From SURF-28 sp034521465 (lineage in GTDB: Bacteria; Bacteroidota; Ignavibacteria; Ignavibacteriales; Melioribacteraceae): a stretch of DNA of 64,000 bases. The translations under genes were made by a program, and so were the position numbers. Below the pieces are notes generated by a model. It was not told where the DNA came from. It made no database searches and saw only the letters and a list, made by a program, of their open reading frames with translations. Shown here one piece after another: positions 8,040-19,689 of the stretch. The stretch is from assembly GCA_034521465.1 (NCBI GenBank), contig JAXHMN010000010.1:248001-312000 (forward strand), written 5' to 3'. Every line of letters begins with the position of its first letter. Within the stretch, counting starts at the first letter, position 1.

Positions 8040-9707
8040 ATGAAAAAAACAATTCTAATTTTATTGATTGTATTAAGTACCTCAGCCCAAGTAGAAAACG
8101 TCTCTCTCGAAAACGGGGTTTATACTTTTCTTAAAGAAATGGAAGTAAAAAAAATCATTTATGGAATTGATGACGATGTCCCGAATTTACGCCGTGGGGA
8201 AGTGAAAGAATTCCTAGAAGAAATTGATGCTCAAAAAGATCAACTTAGTACGACGGAAATAGCTCTATTAAAAAAATATCAAATTGAATTTTTTGATGAG
8301 CAAATCAACGACGAAAACACTTGGGAGCTATTCGGGAAAAACCCGAACTTCTTTAACTCTCCTTTTTCTGTTTTCGATGATAGAGCAAAATATCTCTACT
8401 ATTATCAAGAAGATGATGTAAATCTATTTGCGGAAATGATCGGTCATTTTAATTACGGTCAGCGTGTTGAGCCGACAACAAATAATGCCGCACTCTATGA
8501 TATAGGATTCAGGTTTCGCGGCACGCTTTTCGATCACCTCGGTTATAACCTAACAATAATTAAAGGGGGTGTCAGCGGTAACCGGGACTTTGCCCGGAGC
8601 GTAGATCCGCGCTTGAATTACAATTTTAAGTTCAACGAGAATATTGAGAACATAAGTAACTATGATTTTACAGAAGGTTATCTGCAATACTATACTGAGC
8701 CGGTCGATGGATATGGATTTAACGTTTCAAATCGGAAGGGAGAAAACAACCTTCGGTTACGGGTATAGCCAAAGTTTGACAATGTCGGGCAATCATCCTA
8801 CGATGGATTTTATCAAATTTAATTTTAAGTACGGCATTCTAAATTTCACTTCAATTCACGCATCAACTGTCGGCGACTTCAGCACCGAACATGAAGAACG
8901 GTACACAAAGTATTTTGCGATGAATCGATTTAAATTTACTTTCGAAGAACTTTGCCGATTTTGGTATCGGTGAAGTAATTGTCTATTCCGGTCGTGGTTT
9001 GGAACTCGCTTATCTAAATCCGCTACTGTTCTACAAATTTGCGGAAATGTCATTTACAAGACCGGGATAATGGTTTGGTCTTTTTAGATTTTCAAACAAA
9101 GTTTCTAAAAAATCTTGAGTTCCAAGGAACATTTTTTTTGGATGAAAATATTCTCGGTCACTTACAGAATCTTACAAGATTTTCAAATAAGACCGCTTAC
9201 CAACTTGGCGCTATGTATTATGAAGCATTCGGGATTAATGATTTCTCACTTTTTGTTGAGTACACAAGAATAAGACCTTATGTTTATACACATAAAAGTT
9301 TAACAGATAATCATACGGCATACGGACAGATTGTCGGTCATCATATCGGACCAAATTCCGATGAGATTTTCGTAAAGACAGCATACAATTTAAACGAATG
9401 GATACGACCGTCACTCTCATTCAGTTACATTAGAGCCGGTGAAAATATTTATGAAGATGGTGTGTTGGTTAGAAATGTGGGAGGAAACGTTTTTGAACCC
9501 TATAGACCATACATTGATTCTGATGATGCAGTTTTCTTAGACGGCAACCGTGTTAATTCAACCGAAATTATTTTTAGCACAAGAATTGAACCGGTACGTG
9601 ATATTATTTTCGATCTTTCTTATACTTACTTATTCCGTGATCATGTTACGGAAAATTATTCTTCCAAACTTGGATTTGCAGAACTATTAATGACTTTGGC
9701 ATTTTAA
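8040..9707 (+). CDS. Wzi-like outer-membrane beta-barrel protein (capsule assembly family), frameshifted
   Basis: Three consecutive frames (8040-8740, about 8700-8970, 9039-9707) join into one protein of about 555 residues. It has a short hydrophobic leader, an N-terminal helical region (FLKEMEVKKIIYG..., as in Wzi/CapsassemblyWzi proteins) and then alternating barrel strands with GREKTTFGYGYSQSLTMSG, VIVYSGRGLELAYLNPLLFYKFAE and a final aromatic-ended strand (LLMTLAF). Wzi-type proteins help attach capsule or surface polysaccharide; the match here is by pattern only, so a general barrel protein is an alternative. Two indels are needed, near 8735 and 8970-9045. Confidence 0.65.
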
Positions 9708-10219
9708 TGAAAAATATTTTACTCGTAATATCGCTCATATTTTTGGTGATCAGTTGTGATAAAGGAATAGAACCCTATCCCGAACCGGTTGATCCAGAGA
9801 ATACGGCAATTGCAGGAACTGTAACTTTTTCGGGTGAATGGCCTTCGGGTGTTGCGCGGACGCATATAGTATTGTTCAGAAATCAAATCCAAAATGAAGG
9901 TGATTTTTTTCCGCCAAACTTAAGTTACGTTAGTAATGAAATTGACAGCGGAACAACTACGCTAGAATATGATTCACGTACAAACAATTTATTAGGTGTG
10001 AACCTTGAACCGGGGACTTACAGATATATTGTAGTTGCGCAATCAAAAAAAGAGCAGCTTTCATTAGATAGAAAAGATTGGTTCGTTGTTGGAGTTTATT
10101 ATTCGGGTAATGATGAATCCAGACCGGGAAGTATTATCATTAATGAAGGAAAAGTAACTGAAGGTGTTGATATATTTTGCGATTTTGATAACCCACCACC
10201 GCAGCCGCCTGGTGGGTAG
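9707..10219 (+). CDS. Small lipoprotein, unknown function
   Basis: A 170-residue protein with a lipobox VISC (Cys17), then a Pro/Glu-rich linker and a beta-rich domain (TAIAGTVTFSGEWPSGVARTHIVLFRN...) that looks like a carboxypeptidase-regulatory or transthyretin-like fold. The tail is proline-rich (NPPPQPPGG). Its ATG overlaps the stop of the Wzi-like gene (TAATG), so the two are translationally coupled and probably act together at the outer membrane. Confidence 0.8.
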   Translation: MKNILLVISLIFLVISCDKGIEPYPEPVDPENTAIAGTVTFSGEWPSGVARTHIVLFRNQIQNEGDFFPPNLSYVSNEIDSGTTTLEYDSRTNNLLGVNLEPGTYRYIVVAQSKKEQLSLDRKDWFVVGVYYSGNDESRPGSIIINEGKVTEGVDIFCDFDNPPPQPPGG

Positions 10220-10259
10220 TTATTTGTTATTGGGTTATTGGTTGCTTATCATCCCACAG

Positions 10260-10509
10260 TTTTAGAGTGTGTTGCATAAGTACATAATTGCCCGTGACTT
10301 TAGTCAGGAGATTAAGATTACCAACTAATGGACTCTAGTCCCTTTGTGAGCCCCTTCTCAAAGCATGTAATGGGAAAAGTCCAGTTGATTGACTAGTTTC
10401 CCCGTCTTTCATTGAGATGACGGCAATGAAATGATTATGCCACACACTCTTTAACTGTGGGTGGAAAGGGTAACTAAAAGAAATCTAACCGTTTCAACGG
10501 TTTACTAAA
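10260..10509. repeat. Hairpin-array repeat, related to the block at 2434-2562
   Basis: Between the lipoprotein and the TonB receptor is a degenerate chain of short dyads: cccgtgactttagtcaggag, ggactctagtccc, ccgtctttcattgagatgacgg and aaccgtttcaacggttt. The same 'gacttn-agtc' and 'aaccg..cggtt' themes occur in the array upstream of the DnaE fragment. No gene is present. Confidence 0.6.
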
Positions 10510-12680
10510 ATGAAAAACATATTTCTCATATTATTTATATTACTAGCATTCTATTTGCACAAACCGGCAACCTCACCGGTTTTGTAACCGATCAATCAGG
10601 TAAACCATTGGTTGGCGCTAATGTTATTATCTCAAACACTTCTCTTGGCGCTGCTACAGGTGTAAACGGCAAGTTTGAAATCCCCAATATTAAATATGGA
10701 AACTATACTTTAGAAGTAAGTTCCGTGGGTTACACTAAAAGGAGTGTAGAAGTAAATTTTGATGAAAGTTACGAACCCTTAACAATAACCTTAATTGAAC
10801 GAGCAATTCAGACTGATCAAGTAGTTGTTTCCGCCGGAAAGTATGAGCAAAATATAGAAGACCTCACAGTAAGCACATCCGTTATTCCACCGGAGATAAT
10901 TGAAAAAAGAAACTTTACAAGTCTGGAGAACTTACTCAGATACGTTCCGGGTTTCAGCATGGCTGAAGAGCAGCCGAGCATCCGCGGCTCCAGTGGTTAT
11001 AGTCTTGGTGCAGGTTCTCGTGTGCTTGTTGCAATTGACGGCGTTCCAATGTACACGGGAGATACCGGAGAAATTGTTTGGGAGTTTGTTCCGCTTACCG
11101 ATGTTGAACAAATTGAGGTTATCAAAGGTCCTGCAAGCTCACTTTACGGTTCAACCGCAATCGGAGGTGTAATAAATATCATCACAAAGAAAGCTCCAAA
11201 GGAACCGATTATTCATTTGAGTTCGCACGGCGGCATGTATGACGATCCGTCCGTCGATCAGTGGAAGTGGACCGATCGAAGACGTACTTATTACGGTTAC
11301 TCTTTAACACACTCAAACTCAATCGGCAATCTTGGTTATTCGGTTTCCTACCGACGTGAAAACGATGACAGCCATCGCGAAAATGATTACAACAAACGTC
11401 ATCTCACTTATGCAAAGTTAAGTTATGACTTCAGTGAAAACACAAATCTTACTTTTCTCGGTAACTATCTGTTTATGGATAGAGGGCAATACAATTTTTG
11501 GAAAGACTCGCGCAATGCATTAGTTCCGCCGGATGCCGACAGAAATCAAATCATTGTATCGGATAGATATTTTGGTACACTTTCGCTTAATCATAAATTC
11601 AGTGATAAGTTTTCAATTCAATTAAAGCCGGGAGTTTACTCTTCTGATTTTGAAGGAAGAGGTGTTGAGATAACCGAATCAAATGCGGTGCTTTGGAGAA
11701 ATGAATTAATTACCAATTACTCTCCAACAAAAGATTGGACAATCATAACCGGTACCGAGCAAACTTTTGCAGAAGTAAGCTCAAATGTTTTTTCCAGTCC
11801 GAAATTTTTTACTGCATCCGGCTATGTTCACACTGAATACAGAGGGATCAATAAACTTACTGCAACATTAGGTTTTAGATATGACTACATAAAAATTGAC
11901 TCGGTCGATGGTGCAAACGCAGTTACACCGCGGCTTGGGTTGAACTACAAACTTTTCGATGACTTAATTTTGCGCGGATCAATCGGTACCGGTTTCCGAG
12001 CGCCTACTCCGGCTGAAGTTTTTACTACGGTTAGTGTCGGTGGTGTCGATATCAAAAAGAATACTGATCTTACTTATGAAACAAGCGTTTCATTTGAAAT
12101 CGGTGCAATTTATAAACCATTTCCAAATCTATTCTTTGATGCGGCTTTCTTCCAAAACGAGTATGATAACTTTATTGAACCGAACTTTATTAATGACGAA
12201 GACGGTTTAGCTATCAAGTTTATTAATCTACCGAGAGCAAGAATACAGGGATTGGAATTAATTGCGGATTATAAAATATTCCCGGGCTTACTAAACTTTA
12301 ATATTGGCTATAATTACATGTGGAGCCGTGACCTCGAACTTGAAAAAGCAATGAAATACAGACCACGTCACAGAATTTATGCATCGCTTAATTACACTCC
12401 TTATCCATTTGAGTTTGGTGTTTACTATCGTTATTGGAGCCGGGTCGAAGAGATTGACGAAACAATTGCTCGTCCACCAATTGAGTTAATTGTAGAAGGA
12501 GATTTAAGAGTTGAAGTCCACGTCTGGGATGCAAGCGCGGGTTACAATTTTAATCTATTTGAAACACCGCTAAAAATTTCTGCTAATATTTATAACATTA
12601 TGAATTATAACTATGTAGAATTCCTCGGCAACATCCGCCCGATTAGAAATTTTTCACTTCGGTTAGATGCATACTTTTAG
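10510..12680 (+). CDS. TonB-dependent outer-membrane receptor
   Basis: Imports an unknown ligand across the outer membrane with TonB energy. The leader MKNIFLILFILLA starts at 10510 and is joined by one indel (near 10550) to the main 690-codon frame. Domain order: carboxypeptidase-regulatory-like domain (GFVTDQSGKPLVGANVII...GYTKRS), then the plug (LENLLRYVPGFSMAEEQPSIRGSSG...RVLVAIDGVPMYTGDTG...VEQIEVIKGPASSLYGSTAIGGVINIITK), then a roughly 22-strand barrel ending in the aromatic residue of RNFSLRLDAYF. The ligand cannot be read from the sequence. The preceding lipoprotein and barrel genes may be partners. Confidence 0.93.
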
Positions 12681-12915
12681 GAAATCTAAATCTAATTTTG
12701 AAATCCTAAACAAATTCGAAGCACAAAATCAGAAATCCTAAATGGGTGATGCGGTAGTTTTGAACATTCTAATTTTTCATTTGGAATTTTTTATTCCGCT
12801 AGCTAACGGATTAGAATTTCAATCTTAGGATTTATCCCCCACCTTGTTAATCTCACCAAATTAAATTAATATTGTCGACAAATCTTCACACCATAAATTA
12901 ATCAAAGGAATCCTT
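12681..12915. repeat. Intergenic degenerate inverted repeat
   Basis: The spacer contains repeated gaaatcctaaa and gattagaatttc motifs in both orientations (about 12686-12835), another dispersed repeat type with dyad symmetry. It should also carry the promoter of the metalloprotease gene, whose start has an AAAGGA ribosome site. Confidence 0.4.
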
Positions 12916-15785
12916 ATGAATCGTTTTCTTTTTCTGGTTGGGGTAATCTCCATTTTTATTTCAATCAACGCACACGAGAATGAAACCATCGAAAAAATTG
13001 AAGAAGCTTATTTAGCCGGACAAATAGATTATGAACAAGCTCTGCTGCAAAAATTTTATGCCGGGTTTGATAGATCAAAACTATATCAAGATTTTAGTGT
13101 TTCCAACCAATCAGTGGAAAAATGCGCAACGCATTTAATTGCTGAATACCGGAACAACCTTGATAAACTTTCCGATCAAACAATAAATATAATTGATGAA
13201 TTAATAAAACCGGCTGCAAGAAAAGGTAATAATTCAATTTCATCGGAGACATATATTTCGCCGTACGGAAAGTTTGAACTGACTTATTCTACATCGGGAT
13301 CAAACGGTGTACCTTCACAAGATTTGGATAACAGCGGCGTTCCCGATTTTGTGGAACATGTTGCAAACTATTTCGACCACTCATGGAAAGTTTTAATTGA
13401 TACTCTTGGTTTTAAACCAATTCCGCTGAGTCCGGGTGAGTATTATCAAATCAGTTTTGAGGATATGCCGTATTACGGATATACAACTTGGACTAACACT
13501 TCTGCCGGTACAGAAATCGTAATGCATAACAATTACCAAGGATTTCCTTCAAATACCGATCCGGATGGAAATGTTCTCGGTGCCGCAAAAGTTACAGCAG
13601 TTCACGAGTTTAAACACGCAATTCAATTTATCTATGCTAATTGGGGTGAACCGGGTTGGTTCATTGAAGCGGATGCTACTTGGTCGGAAGATATTGGGTT
13701 TGATGCAACTAATGACTATTACAATTATTTGGGTTCATCACAAATTCGTCAACCCGGGCGTGGACTTGCACAAGGTGATGGTTACGAAGATAATCTTTAC
13801 TTTCATTATTTCACCGAAAAATTCGGTGACAACACCAATAGAGAAATTTGGGAAAGAAGAGAGCAGTTTAGTGAGTCTGTTTACAGCAGTGTAAGCAACA
13901 TGCTTGCGAATTACGGTGCATTTTTTGATGAAGCTTTTGCTGAGTATTATACATGGCTTTACAATACAGGCAATCGTTACAATCCGAATTTACCAGGTTT
14001 CGGTGAAGCTTCATCTTATCCAACATCTATATTATGCCGGACAATTTCCGATTTACCTTATGAAGGAGAAGGATGTGGTCGTGCAGCTCTTTCAGGGAAT
14101 TTTCTTTTATTCAACAGTCAGTATCAAAATCAATATCTGCAATTGTTACTCGATACGCCAAACGGTAATAATGTTGCCGGAATAATTTTCAGTTACACTG
14201 ACGGTACAACCAACACCGAATTTTATGAATTGGATAACTCAAACGTTTTCGATCTTTTTGTTGAACCGAAACTTTCGGAAATTGAAGAAGTGATTGTTGT
14301 TTTAGCCGCCACCTCGACTAGTGGTTCTAATTTCGATTATGTTTTCAGCTTTGATGCATTTCAAACCGCCGAGTTTGATCATCAACCATTTTCGGATACC
14401 GAAACCGGTGGTGATATTGAGTTTGTCGTGAATGTAAACACACCGCAAAACTTAGCTTATATCGATTCGCTGAAATTATTTTACCAAATCAACGAAAGCG
14501 GCTTCATCTCACTTCCGTTGCTAGCAACAGGAAATACGGATGAATACTCCGCCACAGTTCCTGATCCCGGAAGTGAAGTTCAAATTGATTATTACTTTCG
14601 CGTAGCCGATCAACTCGGACAACAAATTTTCTTCCCGGAATCCGCACCTGATTCAGCTTTCAGTTTTTACATCGGCGCTGATAATCAACCGCCGGTTGTG
14701 CAGCACAATACTTTATTAGGTACGCCGAAGTTTAACTTCCCGCTGCCGGTATATGCAGTCATATCAGATAATGTTGGACTAGATTCAACTTATATTGAGT
14801 ATAGACTAAATGAGGGCGATTGGATAAAAACCGAACTGCAATATCTCGGTGGTAATATTTTCTTTGGAAGCATCGAATATTCTGATGATGAATTAAGCGA
14901 AGGTGATTTAGTTGATTATAAAATTACGGCAATCGATAACTCATCAAATAAAAATATTACGCGGTTACCGGAAAATAATTTCTTTAGATTGGATATTGCC
15001 GAAGGTTACTATTACAATCGTTTACCAAATGTGGAGATAAATGAGACTAAAATTTCGCTTCTCGCAACTCAAGATGTATTAACGATTGAAGATGATTTTA
15101 ATATTGAAGACATTAACATTTATTTCGAATCGGATAATTTATTTTTCAGCGACTTAGCAATTGAGTTAGTTGACCCACAAGGGAGTAAATATATTTTAAG
15201 CGATCAAGCATGGCTTGAAACTTCAAATACTGCGGCGGGATTTCCTACAATTATTTTTGATCATGAAGCATATTTTAATATAAGTGACGCCTATTTAGCA
15301 GATACTCTTTTTGCCTCAGGCACTTTTGCGCCATCCAATTCTGATTTAACTCAACTGTACGGCAGTTCAACCAAAGGTGATTGGAAGATCAGAGTTTATG
15401 ATAAGGGAATTAACGGTGAAACCGGAATACTTAACGAATGGGGATTGATCATTAAAGGAAATAATTTAACAAGCGTCGATGAAAATAACGGAGATTTGAT
15501 AACCAGCTATGAACTTTATCAAAATTATCCGAATCCATTCAACCCAAGCACAACTGTAAAGTTTAACATTCCTGCCGTAGAGACGGGCATGCCCTGTCTC
15601 TACAGACGAGTTTAATTATTTATGATATTCTCGGACGAGAAATAAAAACGCTTGTCAACGAAGTGAAAGCACCAGGCAATTACAGTGTAACTTTTGATGC
15701 AACTGATCTTTCAAGCGGAATATATTTTTACAGATTGACTTCCGGCAGATTTAATCAAACCCGTAAAATGATCCTCCTACGCTAA
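12916..15785 (+). CDS. Secreted HExxH metalloprotease-like T9SS cargo (MXAN_6640-like)
   Basis: Signal peptide, then a region with the zinc motif HEFKH (residues 230-234) followed by GWFIEADATWSED, which supplies a likely third ligand. This pattern fits the MXAN_6640-type putative metalloproteases. A C-terminal P/proprotein-convertase-like jelly-roll domain (FSDLAIELVDPQGSKYIL...GDWKIRVYDKG...LNEWGLIIKG) precedes the type A sorting domain (YQNYPNPFNPST...). The frame breaks at 15615 inside a palindromic insertion (15577-15603), and the sorting domain resumes as IIYDILGREIKTLVNE...KMILLR, ending at 15785. The protein is exported through the type IX secretion system and anchored or released. 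Confidence 0.85.
15577..15603. repeat. Palindromic unit inserted in T9SS sorting domain (copy 1)
   Basis: A 27-base palindrome with arms GTAGAGACGGG / CCCTGTCTCTAC around CAT. It lies directly after the codons for FNIPA of the sorting domain. One base is missing compared with the 28-base copy at 35640, and this is where the reading frame is lost. Confidence 0.85.
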
Positions 15786-15841
15786 AAAACAGCTTCGGCG
15801 GACAAGTTTTGATGAAGTAGTTAATTCATAATTTAACATTG

Positions 15842-15870
15842 TAGCCGCATTTTCGTGCGGCTATTTTTTT
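15842..15870 (+). terminator. Rho-independent terminator
   Basis: Stem TAGCCGCA (15842-15849), loop TTTTCG, stem TGCGGCTA (15856-15863), then a T-tract. It ends the metalloprotease transcript. Confidence 0.85.
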
Positions 15871-15973
15871 TACATCAAACAAGACATGTAAGTATTGATA
15901 TTCTCCGTTTACCAATCTATTTTGTACACTCAATTTTCTAAACTAACTTCTTTACTACATACGGGGGGGATTC

Positions 15974-18870
15974 ATGTCTAAAAGATTTTTAAGCTGCATT
16001 ACAATATTTTTAATCTCGTACTCACTTATTTTTTCCGGGGACTTAGTTCGCCTTGCTAAAGTTGAACTTGGAGATTCCCAAACAAGAAATCAATTAGAAA
16101 CACTTCAATTAAAAATAGTTGACATAGATAAAACACATCTGACAACTACACTCGATGATGAAGACGTGGTTTTCTTGAATCAGAATAATATTGTCTATGA
16201 TTTGTTGAGCGAGGTGATCGGTGAAGACGAATTATTCATGCTTTCCCAAAAAAGAAAGAATAGAAATTCTATAAAGTTTGATGAACTTCAGCGAGTTCAT
16301 GAATTTGAAAACTTCTCATTAGTTCGGGCTAAAGAGCAACCCTCAGTTTATTCCGCTGATATTAGACTGATCCCATTGGTTAAAAATAATAGCTACTTCA
16401 AAAACGAAAAAGTTCGATACAATTCCGTTCAATCCGATGCATTGGATGAATTAATAAATTCTATCATCACCGAGATTAACGCGGAGAGTGTACGAGGATA
16501 CATACAAGGGCTTCAAGATTTCGGAACAAGATTTCTCCGTCACCCAAATAGAAAAGAAGTATCACTATGGATAAAAAATCAATTTGAATTGATGGGTTAT
16601 ACAGATGTTGTTCTCGATTCATTTATGGTAGGAAGTTATAGACAGTACAATGTTGTAGCAACTTATCCTGCAACGACTAATTCTGAAAAAGTAATTGTTA
16701 TCGGCGGACATCACGATTCCATTACATCGGAAAGTTTGAGCGACGTAAATGCACCGGCCCCCGGGGCAGATGATAACGCAAGCGGGACAACAGCCGTTTT
16801 AGAAACTGCTAGAGCAATAATGAATTCAAATTTTGAATCCGAAGTAACAATCAAGTTTGTAACTTTTGCAGCGGAGGAACTTGGGCTTTACGGTGCGTTT
16901 GATTATGCCGGTAAAGCTGCAGATGCGGGAATGGATATCAAATTTATGATAAACCATGATATGATCAGTAATACAAGTCGATCACTTGAAAATAGTTTAG
17001 TCAATGTTAATTACTATACAGGTTCGGAAGTCTATAGAGATTTAGCATTAACAAACCTCCAAAAATTTTCCGCTATTGGTGGAGTTCCCGGAAACAGCAA
17101 CAGCGCAAGTTCGGACAGCTATCCGTTCTATTCAAACGGCTTTAATGTTGTGTATTTTGCTGAGAATGATTTCAGTAATTATTATCACTCATCCGAAGAC
17201 CTAATTGATCGTTACAGCATGGAGTATTGCGCTGAAGTAATAAAAGCATCGGCTGCCACACTAATTACCGGAGCAATTGCACCCGATCAAGTAAGCAATT
17301 TCGACATCGTCGATGCGGGTGACGGTTCAACTCTTGAATTAATTTGGGATTATAATACAGAGCCGGATGTTGTTACTTATAAAATACAAGTCGGGACGTC
17401 AGAGGGAGTTTATACCCAAGAGTATGAAACAACTGAAAACACTTACTCAATAACCGGCTTAAGCGAAGGTCAAGCTTATTACGTCGGTATTTCGGCAGTC
17501 GATGCGGATGGCTATGAATCATTCACCACCGAAAGATCAAAAATTCCTTACTCTATTCCGCTGGCTCCGTCAGATTTTACGGTTGAACCGATTATGTATG
17601 CCGTTAATTTGAGCTGGAGTCCTAACGAAGAACAAGATTTAGCCGGTTATAATATATATCGTGGTTACCTTGATTCTGAGGATCATGTTAAAATTAATGA
17701 CGAGATTATTACAGAAACTCAATTTAATGATCATGAACTTATGAGCGGTGTTTATTATGAATATATTGTGAAGGCAATTGATACGGACGGAAACGAGAGT
17801 GAAAGTTCCGAAGTTTTAACTTCTCGTGCTGTTACTTTAGACGGCGGAATTCTTTTGGTTGATGAAACAACCGATGGCGACGGATCAATACAGAGTCCAA
17901 CCGATGATGAAGTTGATGATTTTTATAATTCAATTCTATCCGGTTATCAAAAAACAAATTTTGATTTACAAGCTCAGCAAAAAATTGGTCTTGCAGACTT
18001 GGGAGCTTATTCAGCAGTAATTTGGCACGGTGATGATAAAACAGATCACCAAGCTCTACAATTTGTTGATGAAATTAAAAAGTATCTAGATTTTGGCGGT
18101 AACTTTTTATACTCGGGATTTCGTCCTTCAAAAACTTTTGATGGAACCTCAAATCTCTCGGAAGAGTTTGATGAAGGTGATTTTATTTACGATTACTTAA
18201 AAATTGATTGGATTAAATATAATCTGTTAGCAAAATTCAAAGGAGTTATAGGTGTCAATCCCGGTTATAACAGTTTTAGTGCAGACGAAAATAAACTTCA
18301 ACCGGATTCCGATTTTCACTTTAGCGGTGTTGAAGCAATTGTCCCGCAAAGCAATGCAATAGAAATGTTTCAGTATGATTCGGATTACCAGCCGCCTTCT
18401 CCGCAAGGTGCCTTGAGAGGCATGATAGTCGGAGTTGAGTATTTGGGTGAAGACTTTAAACTGTAACATTGAGTTTTCCGCTTTATTACATGGAAAAAGA
18501 AGGTGCCGCTCAGTTCCTCACAAATGTATTAGATAATAAATTTGGATTAACTACCGGTGTAGAAGAAGAAACCGGGGAAGAAATACCAACTAAATTTGCA
18601 TTAGCCCAAAACTATCCGAACCCGTTTAATCCAAGCACAACTATAAAGTTTAACATTCCCACCGTAAGACGAGCATGCCCCGTCTACAGACGAGTTTGAA
18701 TAGTTTATGACATTCTCGGGCGTGAAATAATGACGCTTGTCAACGAAGAAAAAGCTCCGGGTAAATACAGCGTGACTTTCGATGCATCAGAATTATCAAG
18801 CGGAATATATTTTTACAGATTGACTTCCGGCAGTTTTAATCAAACCTGTAAAATGATCCTCCTACGTTAA
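15974..18870 (+). CDS. Secreted M28-family zinc aminopeptidase with FN3 domains, T9SS cargo
   Basis: A signal peptide and propeptide (to about residue 160) precede the M28 domain with VIGGHHDS (His246-Asp248), GADDNASG, AAEELG (Glu301-302), INHDM and YYHSSEDL, which together form a co-catalytic zinc site. Two FN3 domains follow (about residues 440-620), then a ThuA/GATase-like stretch (GGILLVDETTDGDG...). The sorting domain is broken: the frame shifts at about 18466 and again within a palindromic unit at 18664-18687, then ends ...KMILLR at 18870. An AACTATCCGAACCCG sorting motif is intact. Exported by the type IX system; it probably digests peptides outside the cell. Confidence 0.88.
18664..18687. 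repeat. Palindromic unit inserted in T9SS sorting domain (copy 2)
   Basis: A shortened copy (gtaagacgagcatgccccg then tctac) of the unit at 15577 and 35640, again directly after the codons for FNIP. It is followed by the same agacgagttt as copy 1. Confidence 0.75.
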
Positions 18871-18906
18871 AAAGCAGCTACGGCGGACAAGTTTTGATGA
18901 AGTAAG

Positions 18907-19227
18907 GACAAATGTTGCCTCAGAAAAAAGCGTTAAATTAACTAGACATCTGAGGTGATACATGAGAATAGTTAAAAGAGTAACGAAAAGAAGAGAGTTA
19001 AAAAGTTCAGAGGGAGAGTTTCTTTGGGAGCTGGAAAACTCTTATGAACTCTCCCCAAAATTAAGTTCATTGATATTACTAACAGCAAAAGAATGTTTAT
19101 TAAGAGAATCGATTTTAAAAGAAGGCCAAATAGAAGTAAGTATAATAAGCATCGAAGAGCTAGGCAGTATTGAGACAGACAAGAATCACGAGAATAACAG
19201 ATGAAGCGGTAGCAGAACTTGTCAATA
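18907..19227 (+). mobile_element. Left remnant of an insertion sequence (GACAAATG-end)
   Basis: Begins GACAAATGTTGCCTC at 18907, about 36 bases after the stop of the M28 gene, and carries the first part of an element gene (18962-19204). The same end in inverted orientation closes the right remnant at 19688. Between them the elements are truncated against each other near 19228-19252. Confidence 0.6.
18962..19204 (+). pseudogene. N-terminal fragment of an IS-associated DUF1670-like protein
   Basis: 80 residues starting MRIVKRVTKRRELKSSEGEF, with LWELENSYELSPKLSSLIL and KEGQIEVSIISIEE. The pattern resembles the N-terminus of DUF1670 proteins found beside transposases. A further segment in another frame (RITRITDEAVAELVN) continues the family pattern before the copy is cut off. 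The start has GAGGTGATAC upstream, identical to the right remnant. Confidence 0.5.
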
Positions 19228-19688
19228 AAAATGGGACAAAAAATAATTTTAATTAAGCAACATTTTTTAGGCCTTCGGGTTTATTAATCCAGACTTCGTT
19301 TTCGGGTATTTTAGCTTTTGGAACTCCTTTAACAAATCTCTCAGGATTTGATTGAAAAGCTTTTTGAAGAACGATATTTCTCTTCTCAATAACTTCATCA
19401 ACTAAATTATAATGAACCATTTCCGGCATTAACATAGCAATTACTGAATGTCTGTGCTCATTGTTATACCAAAAGAAAAAGTCTCGGCAATAAGATCTTG
19501 CATCTTCAATGGAACCAAAGTTTTCCGGGAAACCGGGACGATATTTCAGAGTCTTAAAAGCTGATTCCGAATAAGGGTTATCATTAGAAACGTGTGGTCT
19601 TGAATGTGTTTTTGTTACTCGTCTACTTATTCGCATTTATCACCTCAGCTTTTTAATTAATTTAATTCTTTCGGAGGCGACATTTGTC
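19228..19688 (-). mobile_element. Right remnant of the insertion sequence, internally deleted
   Basis: The minus-strand end GACAAATGTCGCCTC (19688 inward) and the CTGAGGTGATAAATG leader match the left remnant in inverted orientation. The body is shortened so that the first 11 codons of one gene are fused to the C-terminal part of a DDE transposase. The outer end stops one base before the stop codon of the T9SS gene at 19690. Confidence 0.6.
19253..19636 (-). pseudogene. C-terminal fragment of an IS3-type DDE transposase
   Basis: After a foreign start (MRISRRVTKTH, shared with the left remnant), the protein continues SRPHVSNDNPYSESAFKTLKYRPGFP...YNNEHRHSVI. This is the last part of the rve integrase core, with the catalytic Glu in PYSESAFKTLK. 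The two upstream catalytic Asp residues are missing, so the protein cannot transpose by itself. Confidence 0.8.
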
Positions 19689-19689
19689 G

